Below are positions 1 to 8,225 of a DNA stretch of 64,000 bases, one piece after another (within the stretch, counting starts at the first letter, position 1; each line of letters opens with the position of its first letter). The stretch spans positions 124,001 to 188,000 of the forward strand of contig CAIMFY010000017.1 of the NCBI GenBank assembly GCA_903840415.1. The letters are read 5' to 3'. The notes beneath the pieces were generated by a model. That model saw only the letters and a list, made by a program, of their open reading frames with translations, had not been told where the DNA came from and did no database searches. The translations under genes and the position numbers were made by a program. The stretch comes from an uncultured Opitutia bacterium (GTDB lineage Bacteria; Verrucomicrobiota; Verrucomicrobiia; Opitutales; Opitutaceae).

Positions 1-1
1 T

Positions 2-394
2 TTCCCCGAACGCTTTGCTCCGGCGACCGCGTGCCGCCAGTTGCTCGCCGCCGGCCTGAAGGGCCGCAAGAACGGCGCCAGCGCCGGCTTTTATCGTTAC
101 GAGGGGCGAGTCGAGTCCACCAACGACGCCGCCACGCGCGCTCTCGTCGCCGCTCCGGCCCTACGACACCGCGCTCCCACTGAAATCGCCAGTCACCTCA
201 TGCACGTGATGATCGACGAGGCGCGCCGTTGCCTCGCCGAAGGCGTGGTGCGCTCCCCCGACGACGTTGATTTCGCGTTGCTGAGCGGCACCGGATTTCC
301 GGCGTTTCGCGGCGGCCTCCTGCGTTTCGCGGCGACGCAGCCGCCTTCGATTTTCCCATGCCCACCCTCACCTCCGATCTCTCCACCGAATTAA
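2..394 (+). CDS. 3-hydroxyacyl-CoA dehydrogenase / fatty-acid oxidation complex alpha subunit, C-terminal part (5' truncated by window edge)
   Basis: The reading frame is open from the left edge and only about 130 residues are visible. They match the C-terminal helical domain of NAD-dependent 3-hydroxyacyl-CoA dehydrogenases: the segment MIDEARRCLAEGVVRSPDDV followed by a GTGFPAFRGGLLRFA ending is the family's typical second C-terminal repeat. The family oxidises 3-hydroxyacyl-CoA to 3-ketoacyl-CoA in beta-oxidation. Whether an enoyl-CoA hydratase domain lies upstream, as in FadB or FadJ, cannot be seen. The stop lies about 37 bases inside the next gene, so the two are probably translated together. 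The last 20 or so residues are proline-rich and beyond the usual family end, so they may be a read-through tail. Confidence 0.75.
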   Translation, partial: FPERFAPATACRQLLAAGLKGRKNGASAGFYRYEGRVESTNDAATRALVAAPALRHRAPTEIASHLMHVMIDEARRCLAEGVVRSPDDVDFALLSGTGFPAFRGGLLRFAATQPPSIFPCPPSPPISPPN

Positions 395-3300
395 AACGCA
401 AACTCCTCCTCACGATCCTTGAGAGCCGCCACGGCGATTTGCGCGAAGAAAGTTTGAACCGCCAAGGAAAGGGACATTTCCACGTCTCCGGCCAGGGGCA
501 CGAGGCGATGGCCGCCGTCGGGATGCTACTGGAGCCGGACGATTATGCGTGTCCATATTACCGTGACCGCGGCTTCGTGCTCGGGCGCGGCGTGACGACG
601 CGACAGCTCGCGCTCGACTACATGGCGAAACGCGAATCGTCATCGCACGGCCGCCAGATGCCGTCGCATTATAGTTATCCGGAATTTCACATCTGGAGCG
701 TGCCGACTCCGACCGCGTCGCAGCTCCTACCCGCCTGCGGCATGGCGTGGGGCATGCAGCTCGACGAAAAAAAGTCGCTCACCGTGGCGATGGTCGGCGA
801 TGCCGCGACGCGTCAGGGCGATTACTACGAATCGGTCGCCTTCGCGAAGGAGCGCAAACTGCCGTTGCTGCTGGTCGTCGAGGACAACGGCTACGGCATT
901 TCCAGCCCCACGCGACGCACGAACCCGCTCGCGTTGAACGTCCTCGCCGCCGAGGAGTGGGTGCGCGTCGATGGCTGGGACGTCGAGCGCGTCCATCACG
1001 TCGCCGCGGAAGCGATGGCTAAAATCCGCGCGGGCGGCGGCCCGGTCTTCATCTGGATGACGCTCGAAAGGCTTTCCAGCCACACCAGCTCCGACGACCA
1101 GAAAATTTATCGCTCGGCCGAGGAACTCGCCACGCTCAGCGATCGCGATCCGCTCAACGTCCTAAAATACCAACTCGTCGCCGAGGACGCGCTCACGCTG
1201 GAAGAGTTTGAGCAACTCGACGGCGAAATGAAGGAGCGCGTCCGCGCCGACTATCTCGCCGCCGAGAAGGCCGAGAATCCCCTCCCCGGCGAACTCGAGG
1301 CCAACGTCGTCCACTCGGCGCCCGACCTCGATGAGACGATGTTCGGCCCCGGCAAATATCGGATGGGCGACTTGATCAACCTCACCCTGCGCGCCGGCCT
1401 CGCCGCCAATCCGCGCCGCGTGATCTTTGGCGAGGACGTCGAGGATCCAAAAGGCGGCGTCTTCACACTCACGAAAAAACTCTCGACCACGTTTCCCGCG
1501 CAGGTGTTCAACTCCCCGCTCGCCGAGTCCACCATTCTCGGCGTGGCGTGCGGACTCGCGAGCTACGGGCGGCTACCGGTGTTCGAGATGCAGTTCATCG
1601 ACTTCATCTATCCCGGCTGGAACCAGCTCGTCACGAATCTCGCCACACTGCGCTGGCGCACCTTCGGCAAATGGACTTGCCCCGCCGTGATCTACGCGCC
1701 CTACGGCGCCTATCTGCCCGGCGGCTCGCTCTGGCACTCGCAGGCCAACGAGGCGGCCATCGCGCATTTCCCCGGCCTCAACGTCGTGATCCCAAGCACA
1801 CCGGAGGACGCCGCCGGCCTACTCTGGTCTGCGATGCACGGCGACGATCCGACGATTGTTCTGATTCCAAAACACATGCTCTGGGCCGAGCGCGAAGTGC
1901 CGACTTCGATCGTGGCCGTGCCGATCGGTCAGGCTCGCGTCGTCAGCTCCGGCAGCGACGTCACCGTCGTCGCCTGGGGCAACACCGTCGAAAAATCCCT
2001 CGAAGCGATCGCGCAGCTCGGCGCCAGCGTCAGCGTCGAACTCATCGATCTCCGCTCCATTGTGCCGTGGGATCGCGAGACCATCGAGGAATCGGTGCGC
2101 AAAACCGGCCGGCTTGTCGTCGTGCAGGAGGACACCGAAAACTGCTCCGTCGGCCAGATGATCATCTCGCACCTCACGGCGCGGCCCGACGTGTGGAGCG
2201 CCCTCGTCAGTCCGCCAATCCTCGTCTCGAAAGGCAACGTGATGATCGGCTACAACTCGATCTACGAATATGCCGCGCTCCCCAACGTCGTGCGGATTGT
2301 CGATGCCGTCCACCGCGTGATCAACGGCCTGCTCCCGCGTGCCATCGCCCATCCGGGTGAACGCGAACTCCCACCGCGCCCGGAAAGTCGGGCGGGCTTC
2401 AGCCCGCCCTCCGAAACGGCGCCGACCCAAGCTCATCAGGGCGGGTTGAAGCCCACCCCACCTCCGAACACCAGCACCGTCGAAGTCACGATCAAGGTTC
2501 CGATCATGGGCGAAGGCATTCGCGCGGTGCGCGTCGTGGCGCTGCTCAAGCAGCCCGGCGATTCCGTCGCGCTCGACGAACCGCTCTGCGAAGTCGAAAC
2601 CGACAAAGCCGTTTATCCGATCGAGTCGTCGTTCACTGGCGTCTTCAAGGCGTGGCGCTGCCAGCCCGACGACGTGCTCGACATCGGCCGCGAGATTGCG
2701 GTGCTCACTGTCGCGGCGGCGGACGCGCCGGCGGTGTCAGCGCCAACCCAGGCGCCCGTAGTGCCGGAGTCGCACCCGAGCATTCAGGAGTTGCAGCAAA
2801 TTCCCCGCGCTGTGGCGGTGTCACCGGGAGTGGCGCCAGCCCTTTCACCGGCGATCACGCGTCGGCTCAGCGGTGTCATTCCGGTCAACATGCAGCTCGA
2901 TACGCTGTGGAAAAATCTTCGCGCCGCTCGCGCTGCCATCAAAAACGCGCAACCCGACTGCACGCCGTCGCTCATGCTCGCCTGGTGCATCGTGCGGGCG
3001 ATGGAGCAGCACGCGCCGTTTCGACGGCTCGTGCTGAGCGAAGGCGATATCGTCGAACGCGAGGCGTTTGATTTCGGCGTCGCAGTCGCGCTCGACGACG
3101 ATCGGCTCTCGACCGCCGTCATCCGCGGCGCGTCTCAACTGGACTGGCCGGGCTTCTGCACCGCGTATGCCCAGAGCGTCGCCGCGGTGCGCGCCGGAAA
3201 AATCGAAGACGTGCAGACGCCCCTCATTCTCACGAGCCTCGGCGCCTTTGGCATCGAGATCGCCACGCCGATGGTCGTGCCACCGTCGATGGGCACGCTG

Positions 3301-3471
3301 TTTGTCGGCAGGACGCATGAGCGGATGCTCAACCACGACGGCGTCATCTACCCCGAGGAAGTGGCGACGCTCTCGCTGACCTTCGACCATCGCGTCGTCA
3401 ACGGCGCCGGCGCGGCCGCCTTCCTGCGCGACGTGAAGGCGCAGATCGAAAACTTCCGGTTGCCAACCTAA
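358..3471 (+). CDS. Fused 2-oxoacid dehydrogenase: E1 alpha + E1 beta + lipoyl domain + E2 acyltransferase core
   Basis: This 1037-residue protein joins parts that are normally two or three polypeptides. Residues 1-330 are a thiamine-diphosphate E1 alpha, with GDA at 147-149 and the paired Asn at 177 in NGYGI. Residues about 332-680 are E1 beta (FGEDVEDPKGGVF, then SPLAES). After a proline-rich linker, a lipoyl domain at about 708-788 carries its lysine at 750 in ETDKA. Residues about 830-1037 are a shortened acyltransferase core ending in DHRVVNGAG. The family oxidatively decarboxylates pyruvate, 2-oxoglutarate or branched-chain 2-oxoacids to acyl-CoA. No E3 (lipoamide dehydrogenase) gene is nearby. 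The usual HRxxxDG-type Asp is Asn1015. Neighbouring acyl-CoA genes favour a branched-chain or pyruvate-type substrate, but this is inference. Start 358 is the first in-frame ATG upstream of the E1 alpha domain. Confidence 0.9.
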   Translation: MPTLTSDLSTELKRKLLLTILESRHGDLREESLNRQGKGHFHVSGQGHEAMAAVGMLLEPDDYACPYYRDRGFVLGRGVTTRQLALDYMAKRESSSHGRQMPSHYSYPEFHIWSVPTPTASQLLPACGMAWGMQLDEKKSLTVAMVGDAATRQGDYYESVAFAKERKLPLLLVVEDNGYGISSPTRRTNPLALNVLAAEEWVRVDGWDVERVHHVAAEAMAKIRAGGGPVFIWMTLERLSSHTSSDDQKIYRSAEELATLSDRDPLNVLKYQLVAEDALTLEEFEQLDGEMKERVRADYLAAEKAENPLPGELEANVVHSAPDLDETMFGPGKYRMGDLINLTLRAGLAANPRRVIFGEDVEDPKGGVFTLTKKLSTTFPAQVFNSPLAESTILGVACGLASYGRLPVFEMQFIDFIYPGWNQLVTNLATLRWRTFGKWTCPAVIYAPYGAYLPGGSLWHSQANEAAIAHFPGLNVVIPSTPEDAAGLLWSAMHGDDPTIVLIPKHMLWAEREVPTSIVAVPIGQARVVSSGSDVTVVAWGNTVEKSLEAIAQLGASVSVELIDLRSIVPWDRETIEESVRKTGRLVVVQEDTENCSVGQMIISHLTARPDVWSALVSPPILVSKGNVMIGYNSIYEYAALPNVVRIVDAVHRVINGLLPRAIAHPGERELPPRPESRAGFSPPSETAPTQAHQGGLKPTPPPNTSTVEVTIKVPIMGEGIRAVRVVALLKQPGDSVALDEPLCEVETDKAVYPIESSFTGVFKAWRCQPDDVLDIGREIAVLTVAAADAPAVSAPTQAPVVPESHPSIQELQQIPRAVAVSPGVAPALSPAITRRLSGVIPVNMQLDTLWKNLRAARAAIKNAQPDCTPSLMLAWCIVRAMEQHAPFRRLVLSEGDIVEREAFDFGVAVALDDDRLSTAVIRGASQLDWPGFCTAYAQSVAAVRAGKIEDVQTPLILTSLGAFGIEIATPMVVPPSMGTLFVGRTHERMLNHDGVIYPEEVATLSLTFDHRVVNGAGAAAFLRDVKAQIENFRLPT
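2390..2458. repeat. Pair of inverted REP-like palindromes inside the E1-E2 linker
   Basis: GGGCGGGCTTCAGCCCGCCC at 2390-2409 is a near-perfect palindrome (9-base arms, 2-base loop). GGGCGGGTTGAAGCCCACCC at 2439-2458 equals its reverse complement except at two positions. The two copies sit in opposite orientation about 29 bases apart, the arrangement of a REP/BIME unit. Both are translated in frame and encode part of the proline-rich linker between E1 beta and the lipoyl domain. No further copies were noticed elsewhere in the window. Confidence 0.6.
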
Positions 3472-3881
3472 CTGGATTTTTTTCGGCGCCGTTTCACCGG
3501 GTGCGGTTTCCCGCGCTCATCGATCGCCACATAGGTGAAATGCCCATGCGTCACATGGTGCTCGGTGTTGTCGGTGCCACGTCTCACCCAGGCCTCAATC
3601 GCGAGGCGCATTGACGTGCGCCCGAGGTGATCGACCCGCGCGAAACACGTGACCACATCGCCGATGCTGACCGGCGTGACGAAATTCATCGCGTCCACCG
3701 CGACCGTCACCACGCGGCTGCGCGCAACCGAACGTGCCAGCACGGCGCCACCCAGATCCATTTGGGAAAACAGCCAGCCGCCGAAAATGTCGCCGTTGGC
3801 GTTGGCATCGCCCGGCATCGCAATCGTGCGGATGACGACTTCACCACGGGGATCGGTGCTGGGCGCGGAGACGGAAGGCAT
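3468..3881 (-). CDS. Acyl-CoA thioesterase, YciA/hotdog family
   Basis: A 137-residue single hotdog-domain protein. RTIAMPGDANANGDIFGGWL followed by FSQMD is the YciA/BACH-type active-site region, where a conserved Asn/Asp pair activates water for thioester hydrolysis. The lysine/arginine-rich C-terminus (VKRRRKKSS) is typical of YciA-like proteins. It releases free CoA from acyl-CoA in the cytoplasm. Its stop overlaps the stop of the convergent fused dehydrogenase by 4 bases. It sits 57 bases downstream of the enoyl-CoA hydratase gene on the same strand and could belong to the same transcript. Substrate range is not readable from sequence. Confidence 0.88.
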   Translation of the reverse strand: MPSVSAPSTDPRGEVVIRTIAMPGDANANGDIFGGWLFSQMDLGGAVLARSVARSRVVTVAVDAMNFVTPVSIGDVVTCFARVDHLGRTSMRLAIEAWVRRGTDNTEHHVTHGHFTYVAIDERGKPHPVKRRRKKSS

Positions 3882-3938
3882 GACAACAGCGAAACGACTT
3901 TGCGGTCGGAGGCGAGCCGATGTGCGAAGGCCCAGCTC

Positions 3939-4709
3939 CTATGGAGGCGCCCAATTCGGCGGGCGCTTCGCGTTGAACGCCGCGATGCCTTCCTGCGCCT
4001 CGGCGGAATGGCGCGCGACTAGGTGCAGCGCCTGCGCCCGATCGAGATCAGTCGTCACCGGCGACGGCCACAGTTCGCGGAGGAGTTGTTTCGTCTCGGC
4101 GAGTGCGCCCGGCGCGCCTTGCAGCAGCGAACTCACCATCGACTGAACTTCGGTTTCGAGCGCCGCTTCTTCCGCGACGACGCGATTGATCAGACCAATC
4201 GCTTGGGCGTGCCTGGCGTCGAAAAATTTCCCCAACAACAACAATTCACGTGCCTCCCGTTCGCGGAGCTGGCGGCGCAAAAACGTCATGATGAGCGCCG
4301 GCACCAAGCCGCGCCTCACCTCCGGATAACCGAACTTGGCGTCGCGCGTGGCGACCGCGAAATCGCAGGCGCTCATCAGCCCGGCACCGCCCGCCACCGC
4401 CGCGCCCTGCACCGCGGCGATGGTGATGAGTCGCGTCGTCGCCAGTGTCCGAAGCACCTGATCGATCAGCGCCGCGGAACGGTGCGCGACTTCCGGCTGC
4501 GCGGCCTCGGAGAGATCGAGACCGGAGCAAAAAACCTGACCGGCCCCGCGCAGAATGACGATGCGCTGCGCCGGATCCGCTGCGGCCGCCGAGAGCGCGG
4601 CGCAGAGTTGCGTGAGCAATTCGACGTTGAGCGCGTTGCGCCGATCGGGGCGATTGAGGGTGACGGTCGTGACGGGACCGCTAGTCGTCGCGAGGATCGG
4701 AAGATTCAT
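3939..4709 (-). CDS. Enoyl-CoA hydratase/isomerase family protein
   Basis: 256 residues, the usual crotonase length. The oxyanion-hole segments are visible as FCSGLDLSEA and as QGAAVAGGAGLMSACDFAVA; the second is the classic crotonase signature. Members hydrate 2-enoyl-CoA or act on related CoA thioesters. The start overlaps the stop of the upstream AtuA-tail gene by 4 bases, so translational coupling is likely. In acyclic terpene (Atu) and leucine/isovalerate (Liu) clusters a hydratase in this position acts on a carboxylated enoyl-CoA such as 3-methylglutaconyl-CoA. That role fits the neighbours but is inference. Confidence 0.88.
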   Translation of the reverse strand: MNLPILATTSGPVTTVTLNRPDRRNALNVELLTQLCAALSAAAADPAQRIVILRGAGQVFCSGLDLSEAAQPEVAHRSAALIDQVLRTLATTRLITIAAVQGAAVAGGAGLMSACDFAVATRDAKFGYPEVRRGLVPALIMTFLRRQLREREARELLLLGKFFDARHAQAIGLINRVVAEEAALETEVQSMVSSLLQGAPGALAETKQLLRELWPSPVTTDLDRAQALHLVARHSAEAQEGIAAFNAKRPPNWAPP

Positions 4710-5035
4710 TTGGGGAGCGCTGCTACGCTGGCCTCGATCGGCATCTCAAGCAATGCCATGCCGAGGGTCTTGCCCTGCGCGTCGATGCGCAGCGAGCGAC
4801 TGCCTCCGCCCGCGAGGACGTGCGGCAGAATGAAATTCAACGCCGCGAGATTCGGCACGTCGTAGCGCGTGACGACACCGACGCCAAGCGGACGAAAATA
4901 TTCCTCTACGCGCGCCGCGGTGAGATTTTCCCGCAGCCAGACGTAGGCCGCCGGCGTGCGCGCGAAGACGGCGACGTTCGCCGAGTTGCCCTTGTCACCA
5001 CTGCGGGCGAACGCGATGTCACGCAGCGGAATCAT
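4706..5035 (-). CDS. AtuA-like C-terminal domain protein (small companion of DUF1446 protein)
   Basis: About 109 residues. The N-terminal IAFARSGDKGNSANVAVFAR is the conserved AtuA-related C-terminal-domain motif, normally fused behind a DUF1446 domain in AtuA-type proteins; here it is a separate gene. I chose the ATG at 5035 because it overlaps the preceding AtuA stop in an ATGA arrangement; an earlier in-frame start would lie inside the neighbour. Function is unknown beyond association with acyl-CoA carboxylase and acyl-CoA dehydrogenase genes in terpene and branched-chain catabolism clusters. Its close coupling to the next gene suggests the two halves form one functional unit. Confidence 0.8.
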   Translation of the reverse strand: MIPLRDIAFARSGDKGNSANVAVFARTPAAYVWLRENLTAARVEEYFRPLGVGVVTRYDVPNLAALNFILPHVLAGGGSRSLRIDAQGKTLGMALLEMPIEASVAALPK

Positions 5036-6390
5036 GCAATGAACCTCCACACGGGCTTCACCTGTTCCCGGTCGATCAGGCACGGCCAGTAGCCGAAAAT
5101 CGGCAACACTTTGGGCCGGCCTGTCGCGTAGCCGGTCACACCCTGCGGACCGGCAGTGACGACCGGGGCAATTTCTTTCGTGAAGCGCTCGACTGGATCC
5201 TTGGTGTCAGCGGCGACGCTCACGCGCAGCACCGTCTCAACCAGATGAGTGTCGCTCACACGGCTCGCGATGCCGCGCACGCTGGCGCCGGTGCCGAGAC
5301 ATTCGACTAGCGTCTCGCGGTAAACGCAGCCCGCATCGCGCAGACGGGTGAGCAGCGCCACGCCGGCATGGCGCGCTTTTTTCACGGCGTCGTTCCCAAA
5401 GATCGTGAGCTGGCCGTGAGCCTTGAAACCGTCCCGGTAGGTGGCGCTCACTTTGTAGCTCGGCGGCGGTGCACGACCGGTGGCGCCGGAGATGCGCACC
5501 CGATTTTCGCCGGTCGCTTCGACCTGCAACGTAAGGAACGAAACCGTCGCGTCGGGCGAAAGGTAGTTCCCCGGATCGCCGATTTCGTAGAGGAGTTGTT
5601 CCTTCACCGTCGGCACCGTGACGGCGCCGCCGGTAAAAGCGGGCTTGGTGATGACGCACGAACCGTCGACCGAAATTTCGGCGATCGGAAACCCGATGTC
5701 CTGCGGCAGCGGCAAGTCGAGCCAGTCGGTCGAAAATCCCCCGCACACTTGCGTGCCGCACTCGATGAGATGACCGGCCACCGTCGCGCCGGCGATCCGA
5801 TCAAAGTCCGCGGTCTGCCAGCCGAAATGCGCGAGGCACGGCCCGACGGTGAGCGACGGATCGGCCACGCGGCCCGTGATCACGATGTCGGCACCGGCGC
5901 GCAACGCATCAGCAATCGGCCCGGCGCCGAGGTAGGCGCTGGCCGTGACGAGGCGATCGGAGATCGAAGAACGTGGCGCAGCGGTTTCGAGATTGGCGAA
6001 GGCGGCGGAGGTTTCTTTCAGCGCAGACAGCACATCGTCGCCGGTGACGACGGCAATTTTGAGATGCGAAAGTTTCGCCGCACGGAGAATTTCGCGGCAC
6101 GCGGTCGCGCAGACGGCAGGCGCGAGGCCGCCGGCGTTGGTCACGATGCGGGTCTCGCCTCCCGCCTGGTAGAACGGGACGAGCGAGCGGAGCACGTCCA
6201 CGAAATCGCGCGCGTATCCCGCCGTCGGATCCTTCGCGCGCTGGATCGCCATGATCGAGAGCGAGACTTCAGCGAGATAGTCGAGCGTGAGGAAATCGAG
6301 CGTAGGCTCCGCAGCGACGAGCCGCGCCGCGGCCTCGGGCTGGTCGCCCCAAAAGGCGCAGGCATTGGCGACTTTGAGCGGACGATGCAT
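5032..6390 (-). CDS. AtuA-type acyclic terpene utilisation family protein (DUF1446)
   Basis: 452 residues matching the DUF1446 domain. It starts with a typical VANACAFWGD segment, then LDFLTLDYLAEVSLSIMA, and contains ADIVITGRVADPSLTVGP, all hallmark stretches of the AtuA family. The biochemical function of AtuA is not established; the family is named from Pseudomonas acyclic terpene utilisation clusters. The protein ends where full-length AtuA would continue into the small domain encoded by the next gene. It starts 3 bases after the stop of the acyl-CoA carboxylase beta gene, so they are co-transcribed. No signal peptide is seen, so it is presumably cytoplasmic. Confidence 0.85.
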   Translation of the reverse strand: MHRPLKVANACAFWGDQPEAAARLVAAEPTLDFLTLDYLAEVSLSIMAIQRAKDPTAGYARDFVDVLRSLVPFYQAGGETRIVTNAGGLAPAVCATACREILRAAKLSHLKIAVVTGDDVLSALKETSAAFANLETAAPRSSISDRLVTASAYLGAGPIADALRAGADIVITGRVADPSLTVGPCLAHFGWQTADFDRIAGATVAGHLIECGTQVCGGFSTDWLDLPLPQDIGFPIAEISVDGSCVITKPAFTGGAVTVPTVKEQLLYEIGDPGNYLSPDATVSFLTLQVEATGENRVRISGATGRAPPPSYKVSATYRDGFKAHGQLTIFGNDAVKKARHAGVALLTRLRDAGCVYRETLVECLGTGASVRGIASRVSDTHLVETVLRVSVAADTKDPVERFTKEIAPVVTAGPQGVTGYATGRPKVLPIFGYWPCLIDREQVKPVWRFIA

Positions 6391-6393
6391 CGC

Positions 6394-8130
6394 TCAGACT
6401 TGAAGCACGCCGGTGTGAAAGGTCGCTTTCGGCGAAGGGCGCGTGGCACACGCGAGAGCGGCGAGCAGCACGACGCGAGTGTCGTGCGGCTGAATGATCG
6501 CGTCCACCCAACCGCGGGCAGCGCCGTAGCGGATATCGGCCTGTTCGACGTAGTCCTGCTTGATTTTTTCGCGGAGAGCGGCGAGTTCGGCCGGAGTGCG
6601 CTCGGCGCCGTTGCTGCGCGTGAGAATGTTGAAGACGACATCGCTCGCCTGGGCGGCGCCCATCACGGCGTATTTCGCATTCGGCCACGCCAAGATGAAA
6701 CGCGGATCAAAGGCCTTGCCGCACAGCGCGTAGTTGCCGGCGCCGTAGCTTCCGCCGACGACCACGGTGAGTTTCGGCACGGTGGAGTTGCTGAGCGCGT
6801 TTACCAATTTCGCCCCGCTGCGGATGATACCGCTTTGCTCGGCATCTTTGCCGACCATGAAGCCGGAAACGTCCTGGAAGAAAATCAGCGGCAGCCGCGT
6901 CTGGTTGCAGTCCATGATGAAGCGGGCGGCTTTGTCCGCGCTGTCGGCGTAGATGACGCCCGGCATTTGGAGGCCGGTCATTTTGGACTGCACGCGTCGA
7001 CGCTGGTTGGCGACAATCCCAACCGCGCGACCGCCGATGCGCGCGTAGGCGCAGACGAGAGATTGGCCGTAGTCAGCCTTATATTCGTCGAGCGTGCCGC
7101 CGTCGATCACACACGCGAGAAGGTCGCGGGCATCGTATTCTTTGCGACCATCAAGGCTAACTAACGAGTAGAGATCGTTAGCGGATTTGACGGGAGGTGA
7201 AAATTCACCGGCGTTTGGCGATGTGAGCCCGAGACTTTCCTCTGGGAGCAATCCGATCAGTGAACGCAAGCGCTTCAGGCAGGCCTCGTCATTCTTCTCT
7301 TTGAAGTCCACCGTGCCACTGATTTCGGCGTGCATCGTGGCACCGCCGAGGCTTTCGCTGTCGGTCTCCTGACCGATGGCCGCCTTCACCAGCGATGGGC
7401 CGGCGAGATAAAGGCCGCTGCCTTCGGTCATGAGAATCTTGTCGCAGAGCACCGGCAGGTACGCGCCGCCCGCCACGCAGTTGCCCATGATGGCGGCGAT
7501 TTGCGGCAGACCGGCGGCCGAGATGACGGCGTTGTTGCGGAAGATGCGGCCGAAGTCGTCCTCATCAGGAAAAATCTCATCCTGCATCGGCAGAAACACA
7601 CCGGCGGAATCGACGAGGTAGACCAGGGGCAGCGCGCATTCGAACGCGATGCGCTGGGCGCGGATGATTTTCTTGCACGTCATCGGGACGAACGCACCGG
7701 CCTTCACGGTGGCATCGTTCGCCACGATCATCGTCCTACGGCCGGAAATCCGGCCAATACCCGTCACGACGCCCGCAGCCGGAAACGCGCCCCACTCGCG
7801 ATACATGCCGTGTGCGGCCCACAATCCTAATTCGAGAAAATCACTGGGCGCATCGAGCAACGCCGCGATACGTTCTCGCGCGGTGAATCGACCCAGCTTG
7901 TGCTGCCGTTCGAGTCCGGCCTTGCCGCCGCCCTCGCGAAGCTTGGCCTCCTCATCAAGGTGAGCACGGCAATGTTCCTCGAATGATCGTGGGACGCTTG
8001 GCGCTGTAAGATTCTGCGGGGCTAGTTTCACAGGATTGCTCTCGTCAACTAGGAGCGTGGGGCATGAGCCAAAGTAAATCGAGCGTTGTGGTGCCGCCAA
8101 TCGCATCCGAGGTCCGGTGAAGAAATTCAT
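6394..8130 (-). CDS. Acyl-CoA carboxylase carboxyltransferase (beta) subunit, methylcrotonyl/geranyl-CoA carboxylase-like
   Basis: About 578 residues with both halves of the carboxyltransferase fold. The N-terminal half has KLGRFTARERIAALLD and GNCVAGGAYLPVLCDK; the C-terminal half has LIFFQDVSGFMVG and VVVGGSYGAGNYALCG. These match the beta subunits of methylcrotonyl-CoA and geranyl-CoA carboxylases, which pass carboxyl-biotin to the acyl-CoA gamma carbon. The partner biotin carboxylase/BCCP (alpha) subunit is not in the window. The start is uncertain: ATG 8130 and ATG 8106 are both possible, neither with a strong ribosome-binding site, and the frame is open to 8205. It is the first gene of the minus-strand run and is divergent from the acyl-CoA dehydrogenase. 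Confidence 0.87.
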   Translation of the reverse strand: MNFFTGPRMRLAAPQRSIYFGSCPTLLVDESNPVKLAPQNLTAPSVPRSFEEHCRAHLDEEAKLREGGGKAGLERQHKLGRFTARERIAALLDAPSDFLELGLWAAHGMYREWGAFPAAGVVTGIGRISGRRTMIVANDATVKAGAFVPMTCKKIIRAQRIAFECALPLVYLVDSAGVFLPMQDEIFPDEDDFGRIFRNNAVISAAGLPQIAAIMGNCVAGGAYLPVLCDKILMTEGSGLYLAGPSLVKAAIGQETDSESLGGATMHAEISGTVDFKEKNDEACLKRLRSLIGLLPEESLGLTSPNAGEFSPPVKSANDLYSLVSLDGRKEYDARDLLACVIDGGTLDEYKADYGQSLVCAYARIGGRAVGIVANQRRRVQSKMTGLQMPGVIYADSADKAARFIMDCNQTRLPLIFFQDVSGFMVGKDAEQSGIIRSGAKLVNALSNSTVPKLTVVVGGSYGAGNYALCGKAFDPRFILAWPNAKYAVMGAAQASDVVFNILTRSNGAERTPAELAALREKIKQDYVEQADIRYGAARGWVDAIIQPHDTRVVLLAALACATRPSPKATFHTGVLQV

Positions 8131-8225
8131 GCTTTCGGAGTAAAGCCTTCGCGTCACCTGGCGACCGCTTGCGAGTCCGAATATGAGGGCACAAAGTCGC
8201 TCCAACCCCGAGAACCATCAGCACC

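Noticed and set aside
5368-7164. 598-codon plus-strand ORF antisense to AtuA and the carboxylase beta gene
   Set aside because: Residue composition is arginine/glycine-rich shadow; it spans two real genes on the opposite strand.
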